Below are positions 53,801 through 61,270 of a stretch of DNA of 64,000 nucleotides, in pieces. The position numbers and the translations under genes are program-made. Each line of letters begins with the position of its first letter. Position 1 is the stretch's first letter. Source of the DNA: Fabrea salina (taxonomy: Eukaryota; Ciliophora; Heterotrichea; Heterotrichida; Fabreidae); the NCBI GenBank assembly GCA_022984795.1, contig JALIHJ010000018.1, forward strand, positions 124,001-188,000, given 5' to 3'. Under the pieces are notes generated by a model. That model had not been told where the DNA came from and ran no database searches. It saw only the letters and a list, made by a program, of their open reading frames with translations.

Positions 53801-53904
53801 TGTGCACCAACAGAGACTGTCCTATATTCTACAGAAGAGAAAAAGTCAGACAAGACATGCAGCGCGTAAGGGGAGAACTGGACAAAATGTCACTTTCATG
53901 GTAA
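50860..53904 (+). CDS. POLD1: DNA polymerase delta catalytic subunit
   Basis: This is the family B replicative polymerase for the lagging strand. Exonuclease motifs are intact: FDIECN (about 224), YNILNFDYSYL and YCLKDCYLP. Polymerase motifs are DFASLYPSIMMAHN (A, about 512), KISANSVYGFTGA (B) and YGDTDSVM (C, about 660). The C-terminus has the CysA zinc site (CISCKTQIKEGALCKAC) and the CysB iron-sulfur site (CQRC...CTNRDC). At 1014 residues it is about 90 shorter than human POLD1, mainly at the N-terminus, which also lacks a clear nuclear-localisation cluster. Confidence 0.98.
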   Translation: MEPRKKFENIQRPPLRPAYFDSGNSLRFLATDIHYVENSTNSNTDLRVFGVTQEGNSVLAHVHSFRPYFWVECPQNCDNQVYADKLKAALNSFVRGPVTNIEIHTRESIMFYTPEGPKSFFKVFTEQPKQVAALRGALERGVEIDGIDFGGVTYESNVPFVLRFMIDSEIVGMSWVEIKGGNYSFTQNKISTSQVELEVNYEDLVPHKPEGEWSLIPPLRILSFDIECNNDGEHFCTPDKNEVIQIGNVCKIAGTEEIIARNIFTLGGCSEIADADVFSFKDEAAMLQAWRNFVVEVDPDIITGYNILNFDYSYLFGRADKLKIKDFSNLGRIKNKRISFKDSTFQSKAQGIRDTKEVVMEGRVQLDMLQHIQREHKLSQYSLNSVSLNFLKEQKEDVHWTIIKDLQAGTDDSRRRIAVYCLKDCYLPLRLLEKLMCIFNYTEMARVTGVPFSYLCTRGQQIKVLSQLLRKARSCNMLIPTQTRGDRGDKFEGAVVIEPKPGFYKTPIATLDFASLYPSIMMAHNLCYCTLVPPSVAPKLDKDSFIVTPTGEKFMKAEHRKGLLPIVLEELLAARKKARAELAQTTDPFMQKVLDGRQLALKISANSVYGFTGAQAGQLPCLQISGSVTSYGRQMIDKTKAKVEEYYSSTNGFDFDAEVIYGDTDSVMVNFGNMSLERIIQLGNEASQVVTAEFTKPIKLEFEKVYYPYLLMAKKRYAGLLWTKPENYDKIDMKGIESVRRDNCSLVRNTINTCLSKLLIERDVDAAVEFVKNTVASLLQNKVDLSMLVITKALGKRTAQEGKTGKNTYTAKQAHVELAQKMQARDAATAPSVGDRVAYVMIKGVKGQKAYELAEDPLYALKNNLPIDFEYYLEKQLKLPLSRLFDAIIPNTSTLFYGEHTRKKFTPKPTTGALAKFIKVANTCISCKTQIKEGALCKACYSKAPQVYLEKTLQANQFEKAYQELWSECQRCQGSVCEEVLCTNRDCPIFYRREKVRQDMQRVRGELDKMSLSW

Positions 53905-53916
53905 TTAATCCTAAGA

Positions 53917-54732
53917 ATGGTACTGTACTTCATAGGTTTGGGGCTAGGTGACGAAAAAGACATTACTGTTAAAGGGCTCGAAAAAGTAAAACAGTGTGAC
54001 TTTTTGTACCTAGAAAGCTACACTTCTGTGCTGGCTTGCCAAAAGGAGTCTTTGGAAGCCTTTTACCAAAAAGAAATCATTGAAGCCGACCGAATCATGG
54101 TTGAGAGTGGCTGTGACGAAATGCTTGAAAGGGCTAAAACTGGACAAGTGGGCTTCTTGGTAGTGGGGGATCCTTTTGGAGCTACTACACACGCTGACTT
54201 GTACATCAGAGCTGTTGAAAAGGAAATAAAGGTTGAAGTGATTCACAATGTTTCTATCTTCAATTCAATAGCCATTACAGGGCTGCAGCTTTACAGGTTC
54301 GGAGAAACTGTTTCAGTTCCTTTCTTCACAGAGAACTGGAGGCCTTACTCTTTTTACCAAAAAATACTTAAAAACTTAGAAAACAATTTACACACACTAG
54401 TGCTGCTGGACATAAAAGTTAAGGAGCAAAGCGAAGAGGACATGATCAGAGGCCGACTTGTGTTCCAACCTCCTAGGTTCATGAGTGCTGCTGTGGCTGC
54501 CCAGCAGATCCTTGAGGCAGAAACCCAGACAGAGTCTCAAAGAATCTCTCCTTCCACTCTGGCCGTCGCTACTTTGCGAGTAGGCACCTCAGACCAAAAG
54601 ATAGTTATCAGAACTCTAGGAGAACTTTCTGAGTCAGAAGACTTAGGCGGCCCCCTCCACTCGTTGATCATCCCTGCAGAACTCCACGAGATTGAAGAAC
54701 AGATGCTTAATCACTTTAAGTCTGCTTCCTAG
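53917..54732 (+). CDS. DPH5: Diphthine methyl ester synthase DPH5
   Basis: DPH5 is the SAM-dependent enzyme that methylates the modified His of elongation factor 2 in diphthamide synthesis. It starts MVLYFIGLGLGDEKDITVKG, the hallmark of DPH5, then FLYLESYTS, FLVVGDPFGATTHADLYIRA, HNVSIFNSIAITGLQLYRFG and SVPFFTENWRPYSFY. The length of 271 is typical. It follows POLD1 by 12 nt on the same strand; the two jobs are unrelated. Confidence 0.97.
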   Translation: MVLYFIGLGLGDEKDITVKGLEKVKQCDFLYLESYTSVLACQKESLEAFYQKEIIEADRIMVESGCDEMLERAKTGQVGFLVVGDPFGATTHADLYIRAVEKEIKVEVIHNVSIFNSIAITGLQLYRFGETVSVPFFTENWRPYSFYQKILKNLENNLHTLVLLDIKVKEQSEEDMIRGRLVFQPPRFMSAAVAAQQILEAETQTESQRISPSTLAVATLRVGTSDQKIVIRTLGELSESEDLGGPLHSLIIPAELHEIEEQMLNHFKSAS

Positions 54733-54856
54733 TTCAGTATAATAACATCTCTCGTCTCAATATTGCCACTCTTCATATGCTAATTAAACTGGCCCCGCAT
54801 TAAACTAAATAAGGAAGACGACAACTGAGAGGAACGCAGAAAGCCCCACCAAGGAT
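54733..54856. other. 124-bp convergent spacer, no gene recognised
   Basis: This lies between the ends of DPH5 and a methyltransferase. The right-hand half is less AT-rich than other spacers. It has no tRNA or box C/D pattern that I can defend. Confidence 0.4.
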
Positions 54857-55789
54857 TTATTGATTACCCGGCTTCTTTGCAATAAGTCTACCCACTCCAA
54901 TAATCTCGGGAGTTCTATGAACTAACTCCACTCCATTGATTTCCGCACAAGTTAAGGGGTAATTCGCAAGCAACTGCTCTGGAGTCAAATGTTTCATATT
55001 TCGCAGAATTTGAGGAGCATGTCTTCCGTAGTTGTTGAGAAGCATTTCTCCAGGGTTAGGTTTTGACTCGTCGTAATAGTCTCTTAGAATTCCTTCACTG
55101 CGGTTCCAAGCGAACTCGGACCACTCCTTTGAGTATTCATTGAACTCTTCAACCACAAAACCTACACTTTGTAAGTTTCCAATCATTTGGTTTTTGCTTC
55201 TGATGCCTGGAAAAGCAAACTCTTCAATGAGTTTCCTTTCTTCTTGGGTGTAGTCTTCTTTTTCTTTGAGTAAGTAGTAATCTTCAAAGTAGTATATGCC
55301 TTCAGGTTTCAAGCTGTTGAATATAGTTCTGAAGCCATCGATGCCTTCTACGATTATGAAGACTCCAATGGTTATGGCTAAGTCAAAGGCTTCTTCTGGG
55401 GCTTGGTAACTCCGAATGTCTCCCTGGTAAAGTTCAATTTTGTCTTCTAGCTTCAGTAAGGAGTTTATTTCTTTTCCTATTTCTACGAAATGACTCAAGT
55501 AATCGACTCCGTGTACATTCCATCCATATTCGATGGACAAGTACCTGCAAGATCCTCCTATTCCACACCCTACATCGAAAACTCTGAGTCCCGACGGTAA
55601 GTCCCGGGACCGTTTGAGGAGATCCAGGCCTTTGTGACCACCGGGGTGCATAATGTCGAATTGTTCAAAGTCCTTGTAGCTGACTTCCCGACCACGTGCA
55701 CTAGCTATCTCGGAGATCTTAGCATGCATTGTCTTTTTGTGGTCTTCACCATACAGGTAAATCAGGTCAACCCAATTACTCTGACTCAT
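54857..55789 (-). CDS. SAM-dependent methyltransferase, small-molecule N-methyltransferase type
   Basis: The class I fold is clear: VFDVGCGIGGSCRYLSIEYG (motif I), VHGVDYLSHFVEIG, IELYQGDIRSYQAPEEAFDL and FNSLKPEGIYYFEDYY. The arrangement and FPGIRSKNQMIGNLQSVGF resemble sarcosine/dimethylglycine and phosphoethanolamine methyltransferases, so a small amine substrate is possible, but I cannot fix it. The length of 310 is normal. No leader or membrane segment is seen. Confidence 0.87.
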   Translation of the reverse strand: MSQSNWVDLIYLYGEDHKKTMHAKISEIASARGREVSYKDFEQFDIMHPGGHKGLDLLKRSRDLPSGLRVFDVGCGIGGSCRYLSIEYGWNVHGVDYLSHFVEIGKEINSLLKLEDKIELYQGDIRSYQAPEEAFDLAITIGVFIIVEGIDGFRTIFNSLKPEGIYYFEDYYLLKEKEDYTQEERKLIEEFAFPGIRSKNQMIGNLQSVGFVVEEFNEYSKEWSEFAWNRSEGILRDYYDESKPNPGEMLLNNYGRHAPQILRNMKHLTPEQLLANYPLTCAEINGVELVHRTPEIIGVGRLIAKKPGNQ

Positions 55790-55862
55790 TTTTATCCGCT
55801 AATTATGGAACTCGTCAAAAAACAATAGAAGCATTATGCAATATTATTAGAGTTTTATTAAC
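55790..55862. other. 73-bp spacer
   Basis: AT-rich spacer downstream of the first aquaporin and upstream of the methyltransferase start. No motif is recognised. Confidence 0.4.
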
Positions 55863-56531
55863 TTACTTTTCGGAGTATACTTTTAGTTTAATTTCACTCT
55901 TCAAAAAAGCAAAAAATAAAGCACTTACTACCCCAGCTGAAATAGGAGCCACAAAGTAAACCCAAGTATCGCTTGCAGGCAAGTAATTGCCCTTTTTTAT
56001 GGCATGCATCAAGTTAAATCCTAGCCCTAAAGCAGGGTTAAAAACTGCCGAAGAAATCTTCCCAACTGAATAGTCTCCAACAAGTACTGCTGCACAAACA
56101 GTCCCTCCTCCCAACAGTCTTGACTCTCCATACTCAGCTACAGTCATAACCGTTCCTACCAACACCCAACTAAAAGCAAACTCAGCCGCAAATCCCTGTA
56201 ACAGTGAGTACTCATGATGTATTCTAAACTCTTTTGTTTCTCCTAAAATAGAGTAGCTGCACAAAGCCCCTAGGAACCCAAACAAGCACTCTACAGGAAT
56301 GTAAATCAAAAACTCTACCAACTTTTCTTTTTCCAGTGCTTTCGTAAGGTAAAGCTTTAGAATGACTCCGACTGAAACAGCTGGGTTAAGGTGGGAGCCT
56401 GAAGCAAAGGCCGTAAAAGCCAGTGCTGCAAAAAGAACAAGTGAAGGACAATAAGTACAGTCCCTCGACATACCCACTCCTAAACAGAGAACAAAGGTTG
56501 AAGTCCCTTCTATAAAAGCCTTCCTTAACAT
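55863..56531 (-). CDS. Aquaporin-like MIP channel A
   Basis: Six membrane helices and two NPA half-helices are present: GSHLNPAVSVGV in loop B and SAVFNPALGLGF in loop E. Both NPA boxes are intact, but the residue after the second NPA is Leu where water and glycerol channels have the ar/R arginine. The start MLRKAFIEGTSTFVLCLG is typical of helix 1. The length of 222 is short but complete. It lies 7 nt after channel B on the same strand. Water permeability is plausible, perhaps with altered selectivity; ciliates need it for contractile vacuoles. Confidence 0.9.
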   Translation of the reverse strand: MLRKAFIEGTSTFVLCLGVGMSRDCTYCPSLVLFAALAFTAFASGSHLNPAVSVGVILKLYLTKALEKEKLVEFLIYIPVECLFGFLGALCSYSILGETKEFRIHHEYSLLQGFAAEFAFSWVLVGTVMTVAEYGESRLLGGGTVCAAVLVGDYSVGKISSAVFNPALGLGFNLMHAIKKGNYLPASDTWVYFVAPISAGVVSALFFAFLKSEIKLKVYSEK

Positions 56532-56538
56532 TAAATTA

Positions 56539-57249
56539 TTACTGCTCTTCCTCCTGAGGCTGTTGCTTGTAGTTATCTTCTTTAACTTGCAAAAGAAAGA
56601 TAAAGTTCAAACCTACAGCTATAGCCGCCCCTCCAAGAGGGCCTACAAAGTAAACCCAAGTGTCTTTTATAGAACTTCCACTGTCTTCCATGATATGCAT
56701 CAAGTTAACTCCTAGTCCTACTGCTGAATTAAAAACAGCACCTGAAATACCACCTACAGCGTAAGCTCCTGCAAGCAATGAGCTAGCAACTGCCCCTCCT
56801 CCTAATAAAGGGGACTCTTTGTACTCCCCTGCCATCATTGCACACCCCACCAAAGCTGTTGAAAAAGCTACTTCAGCAAAAACTCCTTGAGCAGTGTTGA
56901 AATCACCCATTATTTCAATTCCTTTTGTTTGGCCCACTATGGCGTATGCAGTAAAAGCTCCCAAAAATCCAAACAAAAACTGAAGGACTATATAACCCAG
57001 CAGTTCTACAAGAACTTCAATAGTTAGACTGCGTTGCAAAAAGTTTTTACCCAAAGCAGCAGTACTTACTGCAGGGTTGAACTGGCCTCCAGATATGAAC
57101 CCGGTAAAATTCATGGCTGTAAATAAGCTTAGTGCCGGCCAGTAAGGTGTCCCATTTCCTGTATAAACTAGCATTGATACTCCTAGAGTAAGTATGTATG
57201 TTCCTGCTGCTTCTGCAGCAAATCGGCAGATCATCCCCAACGAAATCAT
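56539..57249 (-). CDS. Aquaporin-like MIP channel B
   Basis: This is a tandem paralogue of the next gene downstream, sharing helix 1 (AAEAAGTYILTLGVSMLV), GGQFNPAVSTAALG and the C-terminal DTWVYFVGPLGGAAIAV. The first NPA is intact; the second is NSA (GAVFNSAVGLGV), again without the ar/R arginine. The C-terminus is Gln/Glu-rich (NYKQQPQEEEQ). The changed loop E suggests an unorthodox pore. At 236 residues it is a normal MIP length. The pair probably arose by local duplication. Confidence 0.9.
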   Translation of the reverse strand: MISLGMICRFAAEAAGTYILTLGVSMLVYTGNGTPYWPALSLFTAMNFTGFISGGQFNPAVSTAALGKNFLQRSLTIEVLVELLGYIVLQFLFGFLGAFTAYAIVGQTKGIEIMGDFNTAQGVFAEVAFSTALVGCAMMAGEYKESPLLGGGAVASSLLAGAYAVGGISGAVFNSAVGLGVNLMHIMEDSGSSIKDTWVYFVGPLGGAAIAVGLNFIFLLQVKEDNYKQQPQEEEQ

Positions 57250-57277
57250 ATTTATTCAACAAGTTTCTGGAAAGTAA

Positions 57278-57892
57278 ATGTGGGCTTTAAAGCTATTCCA
57301 TGCAAGTGCTTACAGCCAAAGCATAACTTCCTGGGCATTAGTTCTTCCCTGTGTTTTGATTACTTTAGGAATGCTTAAAAGAACCAAAAAGTTCTGGAAA
57401 GCTTCTATTGCTTTGATTGTGCTTAGTTGTTTTTCCAACCTGACATTTGAGTATTTACTCTGCGACTCAGGTCAGAAAATCATGTGCAAAAAAGCTATAA
57501 ACCAAATATTGGTGATTATTGCGGCAACTCTGTCCCAGCAGTACTTTTTTACGGAGTAAGCTTTACTTAGGTTGCTTGGAGTAACTTATAGCATTTTTTG
57601 TGTTTGTTCAATGTTTTCACCTTTCATTGGGTTTTGTCTGTGCTGGTGGCAAGTAGTTCTAGTGGCTGTAATAACAGTTTACGAGTGCTACCAACTCTTA
57701 GCTGCTCAACAAAAGAACCCCTTACCCTTAGTTTTGCTTTTTTTAGCAGTGAACTGGGCTTTTACTCCTCATTTGAACTCTTACTGCTTTTGGGAAGGCG
57801 AAAAAAACCCAGTTTTAACCTTTATTAGTTTTGCTTTGTTAGCAGTAACACTTATGGGGAAGCTTTACGCACACAAACTGAAGAAAGAGTAA
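57278..57892 (+). CDS. Small multi-pass membrane protein, unknown (two exons)
   Basis: Exons 57278-57555 and 57571-57892 join to 199 residues. I count about six membrane helices: SITSWALVLPCVLITLGML, ASIALIVLSCFSNLTF, ILVIIAATLSQQYFF, FSPFIGFCLCWWQVVLVAVI, LPLVLLFLAVNWAF and LTFISFALLAVTLMG. The C-terminus KLKKE could be an ER-retrieval tail. Trp and Cys content is high. No family is recognised. Its TAA is 4 nt from the convergent TPI stop. Confidence 0.82.
57556..57570 (+). other. 15-nt intron of the small membrane-protein gene
   Basis: GTAAGCTTTACTTAG with an in-frame TAA and A at position 10. It closely resembles the sulfotransferase intron. Confidence 0.9.
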
Positions 57893-57896
57893 TTAG

Positions 57897-58658
57897 TTAA
57901 GCTCTTGAACAAGTCTCAACAATAGTTTTGAAAGCAGGCTTAAGAGAAGCTCCTCCTACTAAGAATCCATCAATGTCTTGCTGTCTAATTAGTTCGGAGC
58001 AGTTCTGGTCAGTCACAGAGCCACCATAAATAATGCGAGTGGCATTTGACACGTCATGGCTAACTCCGTCTTTAAGCCAGTTGCGAATCATTGCGTGGAC
58101 TTCTTGAGCTTGTTCAGGAGTAGCTACTTTGCCAGTTCCAATAGCCCAAACTGGTTCGTAAGCCAGAACTAAGTTTCCCCAGTTTCCAACAGAGTCTTTG
58201 ATGGCGTTTAATTGCTTTGCAACTACGTCCAAAGTGACTCCAGACTCTCTTTCTTGCAAGTTTTCTCCAATGCAAGCGATTACATTAAGTCCTGAGTTTT
58301 GGGCGTTCTTGACTTTTTGTGCCACAATTTCGTCAGTCTCTCCGTAGATGCTACGGCGCTCTGAATGGCCAATGATAGTCCAAAGAATCCCCATCTCTGT
58401 GAGCTGTTCAGGGGCTATTTCTCCAGTGAAAGCTCCTTGTCCAGTAGCAGAACAGTTCTGGGCAGAAAGTTCTATGCGGGGGTCAAGGACTTGCTTGGCA
58501 GCTTGCAGGTGAATGGAAACTGGGGCTACCACTACTTGGACTTTAGAAAAGTCCACATCTAGTGGGTTCAGAACGTTTGTTACTAAGTCGTTCATAGTTG
58601 CTAGGGTTCCATTGCACTTCCAATTTCCTCCAACAAAAAGACGTCGGGCTGCCTGCAT
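57897..58658 (-). CDS. TPI1: Triosephosphate isomerase
   Basis: This glycolytic enzyme interconverts dihydroxyacetone phosphate and glyceraldehyde 3-phosphate. Catalytic residues are all in place: Asn and Lys in GGNWKCNG, His in IIGHSERR and Glu in AYEPVWAIGTGKVATPEQAQ; the phosphate-binding IIYGGSVTDQN and FLVGGASL follow. The length of 253 is normal. There is a four-residue N-terminal extension and no transit peptide, so it is cytosolic. Confidence 0.98.
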   Translation of the reverse strand: MQAARRLFVGGNWKCNGTLATMNDLVTNVLNPLDVDFSKVQVVVAPVSIHLQAAKQVLDPRIELSAQNCSATGQGAFTGEIAPEQLTEMGILWTIIGHSERRSIYGETDEIVAQKVKNAQNSGLNVIACIGENLQERESGVTLDVVAKQLNAIKDSVGNWGNLVLAYEPVWAIGTGKVATPEQAQEVHAMIRNWLKDGVSHDVSNATRIIYGGSVTDQNCSELIRQQDIDGFLVGGASLKPAFKTIVETCSRA

Positions 58659-58720
58659 ATTTTTATAGCTAAATGGTTAGAGTTTAATTAGTGCAAACAC
58701 TAGCAAGTTTATAAAAATAT

Positions 58721-59791
58721 ATGGGGAATTGCTACTGTACAAAAAATAAAAGAGAAAACCATTGGAAAACACCTTCGAAACTAAGGTATAGCTATAGCAG
58801 TAAGATTATGCTGGAGACTTGTGATGACACAAAAGATTGCAATGGTATACTCAAATTTGAATTAAACTCTCCAAGTTTAGTAAAAACTAAAAGAGTCAAG
58901 AACCCAAAGTGCGAGTTAGGGTTAAGCTTGTGTGTTCTTCCTGGAATAGATCCTTTAGGGAGGGTCCAGAAAGAATGCCAAGACTTTTGCTTTTTCGAAA
59001 CTAAACACCAAAACGTTCTGATAGGTTTGTACGATGGTCACGGTTCAGCAGGCGGTAAAATCGTAGAGTTCTGCTCGAAGTTTTCTAAGGGCTACTTCTC
59101 GTTGAACTTCAATAGCTTCCAAAACCCCCAGAAATTTATAGAAAACTCAACTCTTAGTTGCGAGCAGAACCTGCTTAAACAGTCTGCTATTGAGTGTAAG
59201 TTTTCAGGTTCTACTCAAGTGCTGTGTATTATTAAGGAGAACAAACTCCACATAGGAAACTTAGGAGACTCCCGGGCAGTGCTTGGCAGGAAAGGCAGCC
59301 CTCTGCAGATGACCCGGGACCACAAACCAGAACTAGAAGCTGAGCGAATTAGACACTCAGGTGGCGTTGTGTACAAACTTGAAGACGGACCTTACAGAGT
59401 GTTCACTAAATACGGAGGTCAGCCAGGACTAGCTATGTCACGCTCAATAGGAGATGCCTTAGCTACCTCTTTAGGAGTAGTTTCAACTCCTGAGTTCAAT
59501 AACCGCAGCCTTGAGTTTCCAAAAGACTCCTTTTTAGTTGTAGCCTCTGATGGAATTTGGGACGTAATGACCAACACAGAGGTTGTTCAGTTTGTTGCAA
59601 AGTACAGACATTCTGCTTTAAAAGAAGCCAAAAAGCCTTCTTCGGGCATTGTGAAGCCTAAGAACGCTTGCATTTCGCAGTTACTTTGTGAAGAAGCTAG
59701 GAAAAGGTGGCTTTCGTGCGTTAAAACTCAAAAATGCACCATAGACGACATCTCGTGCGTGATTGCAGAATTCTTACCACTTAAAAAGTAA
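58721..59791 (+). CDS. PP2C-type Ser/Thr phosphatase, N-myristoylated
   Basis: The N-terminus MGNCYCTKN is a myristoylation and palmitoylation signal, as in several protist PP2Cs. The metal-dependent phosphatase domain shows LIGLYDGHGSAGG, IGNLGDSRAVLGRKG, MTRDHKPELEAERIRHSGG, LAMSRSIGDALA and LVVASDGIWDVMTN. The metal-binding Asp residues of the DGHG, SIGD and DGIWD motifs are present. Substrate is unknown; membrane anchoring is inferred. It is 356 residues and 14 nt upstream of the next phosphatase gene. Confidence 0.94.
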   Translation: MGNCYCTKNKRENHWKTPSKLRYSYSSKIMLETCDDTKDCNGILKFELNSPSLVKTKRVKNPKCELGLSLCVLPGIDPLGRVQKECQDFCFFETKHQNVLIGLYDGHGSAGGKIVEFCSKFSKGYFSLNFNSFQNPQKFIENSTLSCEQNLLKQSAIECKFSGSTQVLCIIKENKLHIGNLGDSRAVLGRKGSPLQMTRDHKPELEAERIRHSGGVVYKLEDGPYRVFTKYGGQPGLAMSRSIGDALATSLGVVSTPEFNNRSLEFPKDSFLVVASDGIWDVMTNTEVVQFVAKYRHSALKEAKKPSSGIVKPKNACISQLLCEEARKRWLSCVKTQKCTIDDISCVIAEFLPLKK

Positions 59792-59805
59792 CATTTGAAT
59801 TAAAT

Positions 59806-61248
59806 ATGAACTGCTGTGTGAAAAAGGGCAAAAACACAAGAGTAGGAGTGAAAGGCGTGAGAGTTACAAAAGCACGTGAGTGGGAAACAAGAAACAAATT
59901 TAGGTGCTTGTTTTGTGGAGGTTCAAAGTGCAACCACGAAGACTGGACTAAACACCCATCCCCAGCTATCCAGGGACTCAACTCTGATTGGATAACTGAA
60001 AGTATCCTTGCTACTCAAAGACTTTCTTCTAGACTCATTGAAGAGTTCCAAGTCTTGGAAAAGTTCAAAGAACAAGGAATCAACGCTGTGTTTAACTTAC
60101 AACTTCCTGGAGAACATCCTTACTGTGGAGATGGTTTGCGTCAAGGTAACAGCTTTACTTACTTGCCTGACGAAATATTTGCGGCAGGAATGTACTTTTA
60201 CAACTTTGGGTGGAGGGACATGCATGCACCTACTATTGACCACATGGTCAACATTGTGCACTTGATGTCCTTTGTATTGGACAATGGGGGTAAACTAGCA
60301 GTTCACTGCCATGCTGGTTATGGAAGAACTGGACTTGCAATAGCTGCTTACTTACTTTTTAGCTCGAACTTGACTGTTCCTCAGGTAGTTGACTTAGTTA
60401 GGAGCAAGAGGAGTAGGTGCATCCAAACCAAAACTCAGTACCAGTTCCTGGAACAGTTCCACAAGTACCTTTTGAGAATCAGAGTTGTTTTTCCTGAGAA
60501 GCCTTTGGCTGTTCAGGAGTTCCTAGCCAATCAAAGTGTTTTGGTGCACGGAAGCGACTCTAAAGTAATATCAGGTTTGCCCAAACTTCTGCACACAGTT
60601 TGCAGCATTATAAAAGAAAGGTTTAACGAAGGCCATTACACTAAAGAAACAATAGGGTACAGCTTTGTAGACCCTGAGCACCCACACTTTTCTTCGCCTT
60701 TGTATCAGTCCTACATAGGAAATTTGAGGGAAGCCAACACCAGCATAGACGAAACATGCACAGTTTCACAGTCCCCTGGGTTTCCTCTGCTGGAAAAGAA
60801 ACTTGAAGTGCTGAAGCATAAACTAAATTCTTGGGACTGGCAAAGTCTTAAAGAAGAAAAAGACGCAAGGGTACTAGTGCAGCTTATGCTTGACTGGCTC
60901 GAAAATGCTATCGCCAAGCCCCTGATTTCTGAACCTAGAACTATTGAAAAGTTTTTTGAACTAGTTTCTGATGGGTCTAGTGTGAGTTACTCCTACGAAA
61001 TAAAAGGCTCTGTGAAGAAACACCAGTTCAGGACACTAGAAATAATTACAGAGCACATAGTAAAACCTTTAAAAGGATTTGCTGAAGAGCCTGGTGCGTT
61101 AGTAAGGTTAGCTGTAGCTTTAAGTGGAACTCAAGAAACCCAGAACATAAACGAAAGAAAGTTAGTTAAAGCCAAACCTGGAGACTTACCTGAACCAAAC
61201 AAGTTCTTAGTTGAAATTCTTACAAAGTGGGCAGAAACTTTCGACTAG
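59806..61248 (+). CDS. PTPDC1: PTPDC1-like dual-specificity phosphatase
   Basis: The catalytic loop is HCHAGYGRTG (CX5R, about residue 166-175), with NLQLPGEHPYCG, the upstream WxDM-type segment FGWRDMHAP, and the family spacing of PTPDC1 (PTP9Q22), relatives of CDC14. PTPDC1 is linked to centrosome and cilium length control, consistent with a ciliate. The N-terminal 40 residues have a Cys-rich CLFCGGSKCNHEDW stretch that may bind zinc. The C-terminal half is helical without a known domain. The catalytic Cys and Arg are intact. Confidence 0.9.
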   Translation: MNCCVKKGKNTRVGVKGVRVTKAREWETRNKFRCLFCGGSKCNHEDWTKHPSPAIQGLNSDWITESILATQRLSSRLIEEFQVLEKFKEQGINAVFNLQLPGEHPYCGDGLRQGNSFTYLPDEIFAAGMYFYNFGWRDMHAPTIDHMVNIVHLMSFVLDNGGKLAVHCHAGYGRTGLAIAAYLLFSSNLTVPQVVDLVRSKRSRCIQTKTQYQFLEQFHKYLLRIRVVFPEKPLAVQEFLANQSVLVHGSDSKVISGLPKLLHTVCSIIKERFNEGHYTKETIGYSFVDPEHPHFSSPLYQSYIGNLREANTSIDETCTVSQSPGFPLLEKKLEVLKHKLNSWDWQSLKEEKDARVLVQLMLDWLENAIAKPLISEPRTIEKFFELVSDGSSVSYSYEIKGSVKKHQFRTLEIITEHIVKPLKGFAEEPGALVRLAVALSGTQETQNINERKLVKAKPGDLPEPNKFLVEILTKWAETFD

Positions 61249-61270
61249 TTATAAATTAAATCAGTTGAAA

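Noticed and set aside
54733-54856. Possible small RNA gene or membrane-segment peptide in a less AT-rich spacer
   Set aside because: No tRNA cloverleaf, box C/D pair or start codon could be supported; a short hydrophobic reading on the minus strand has no ATG.
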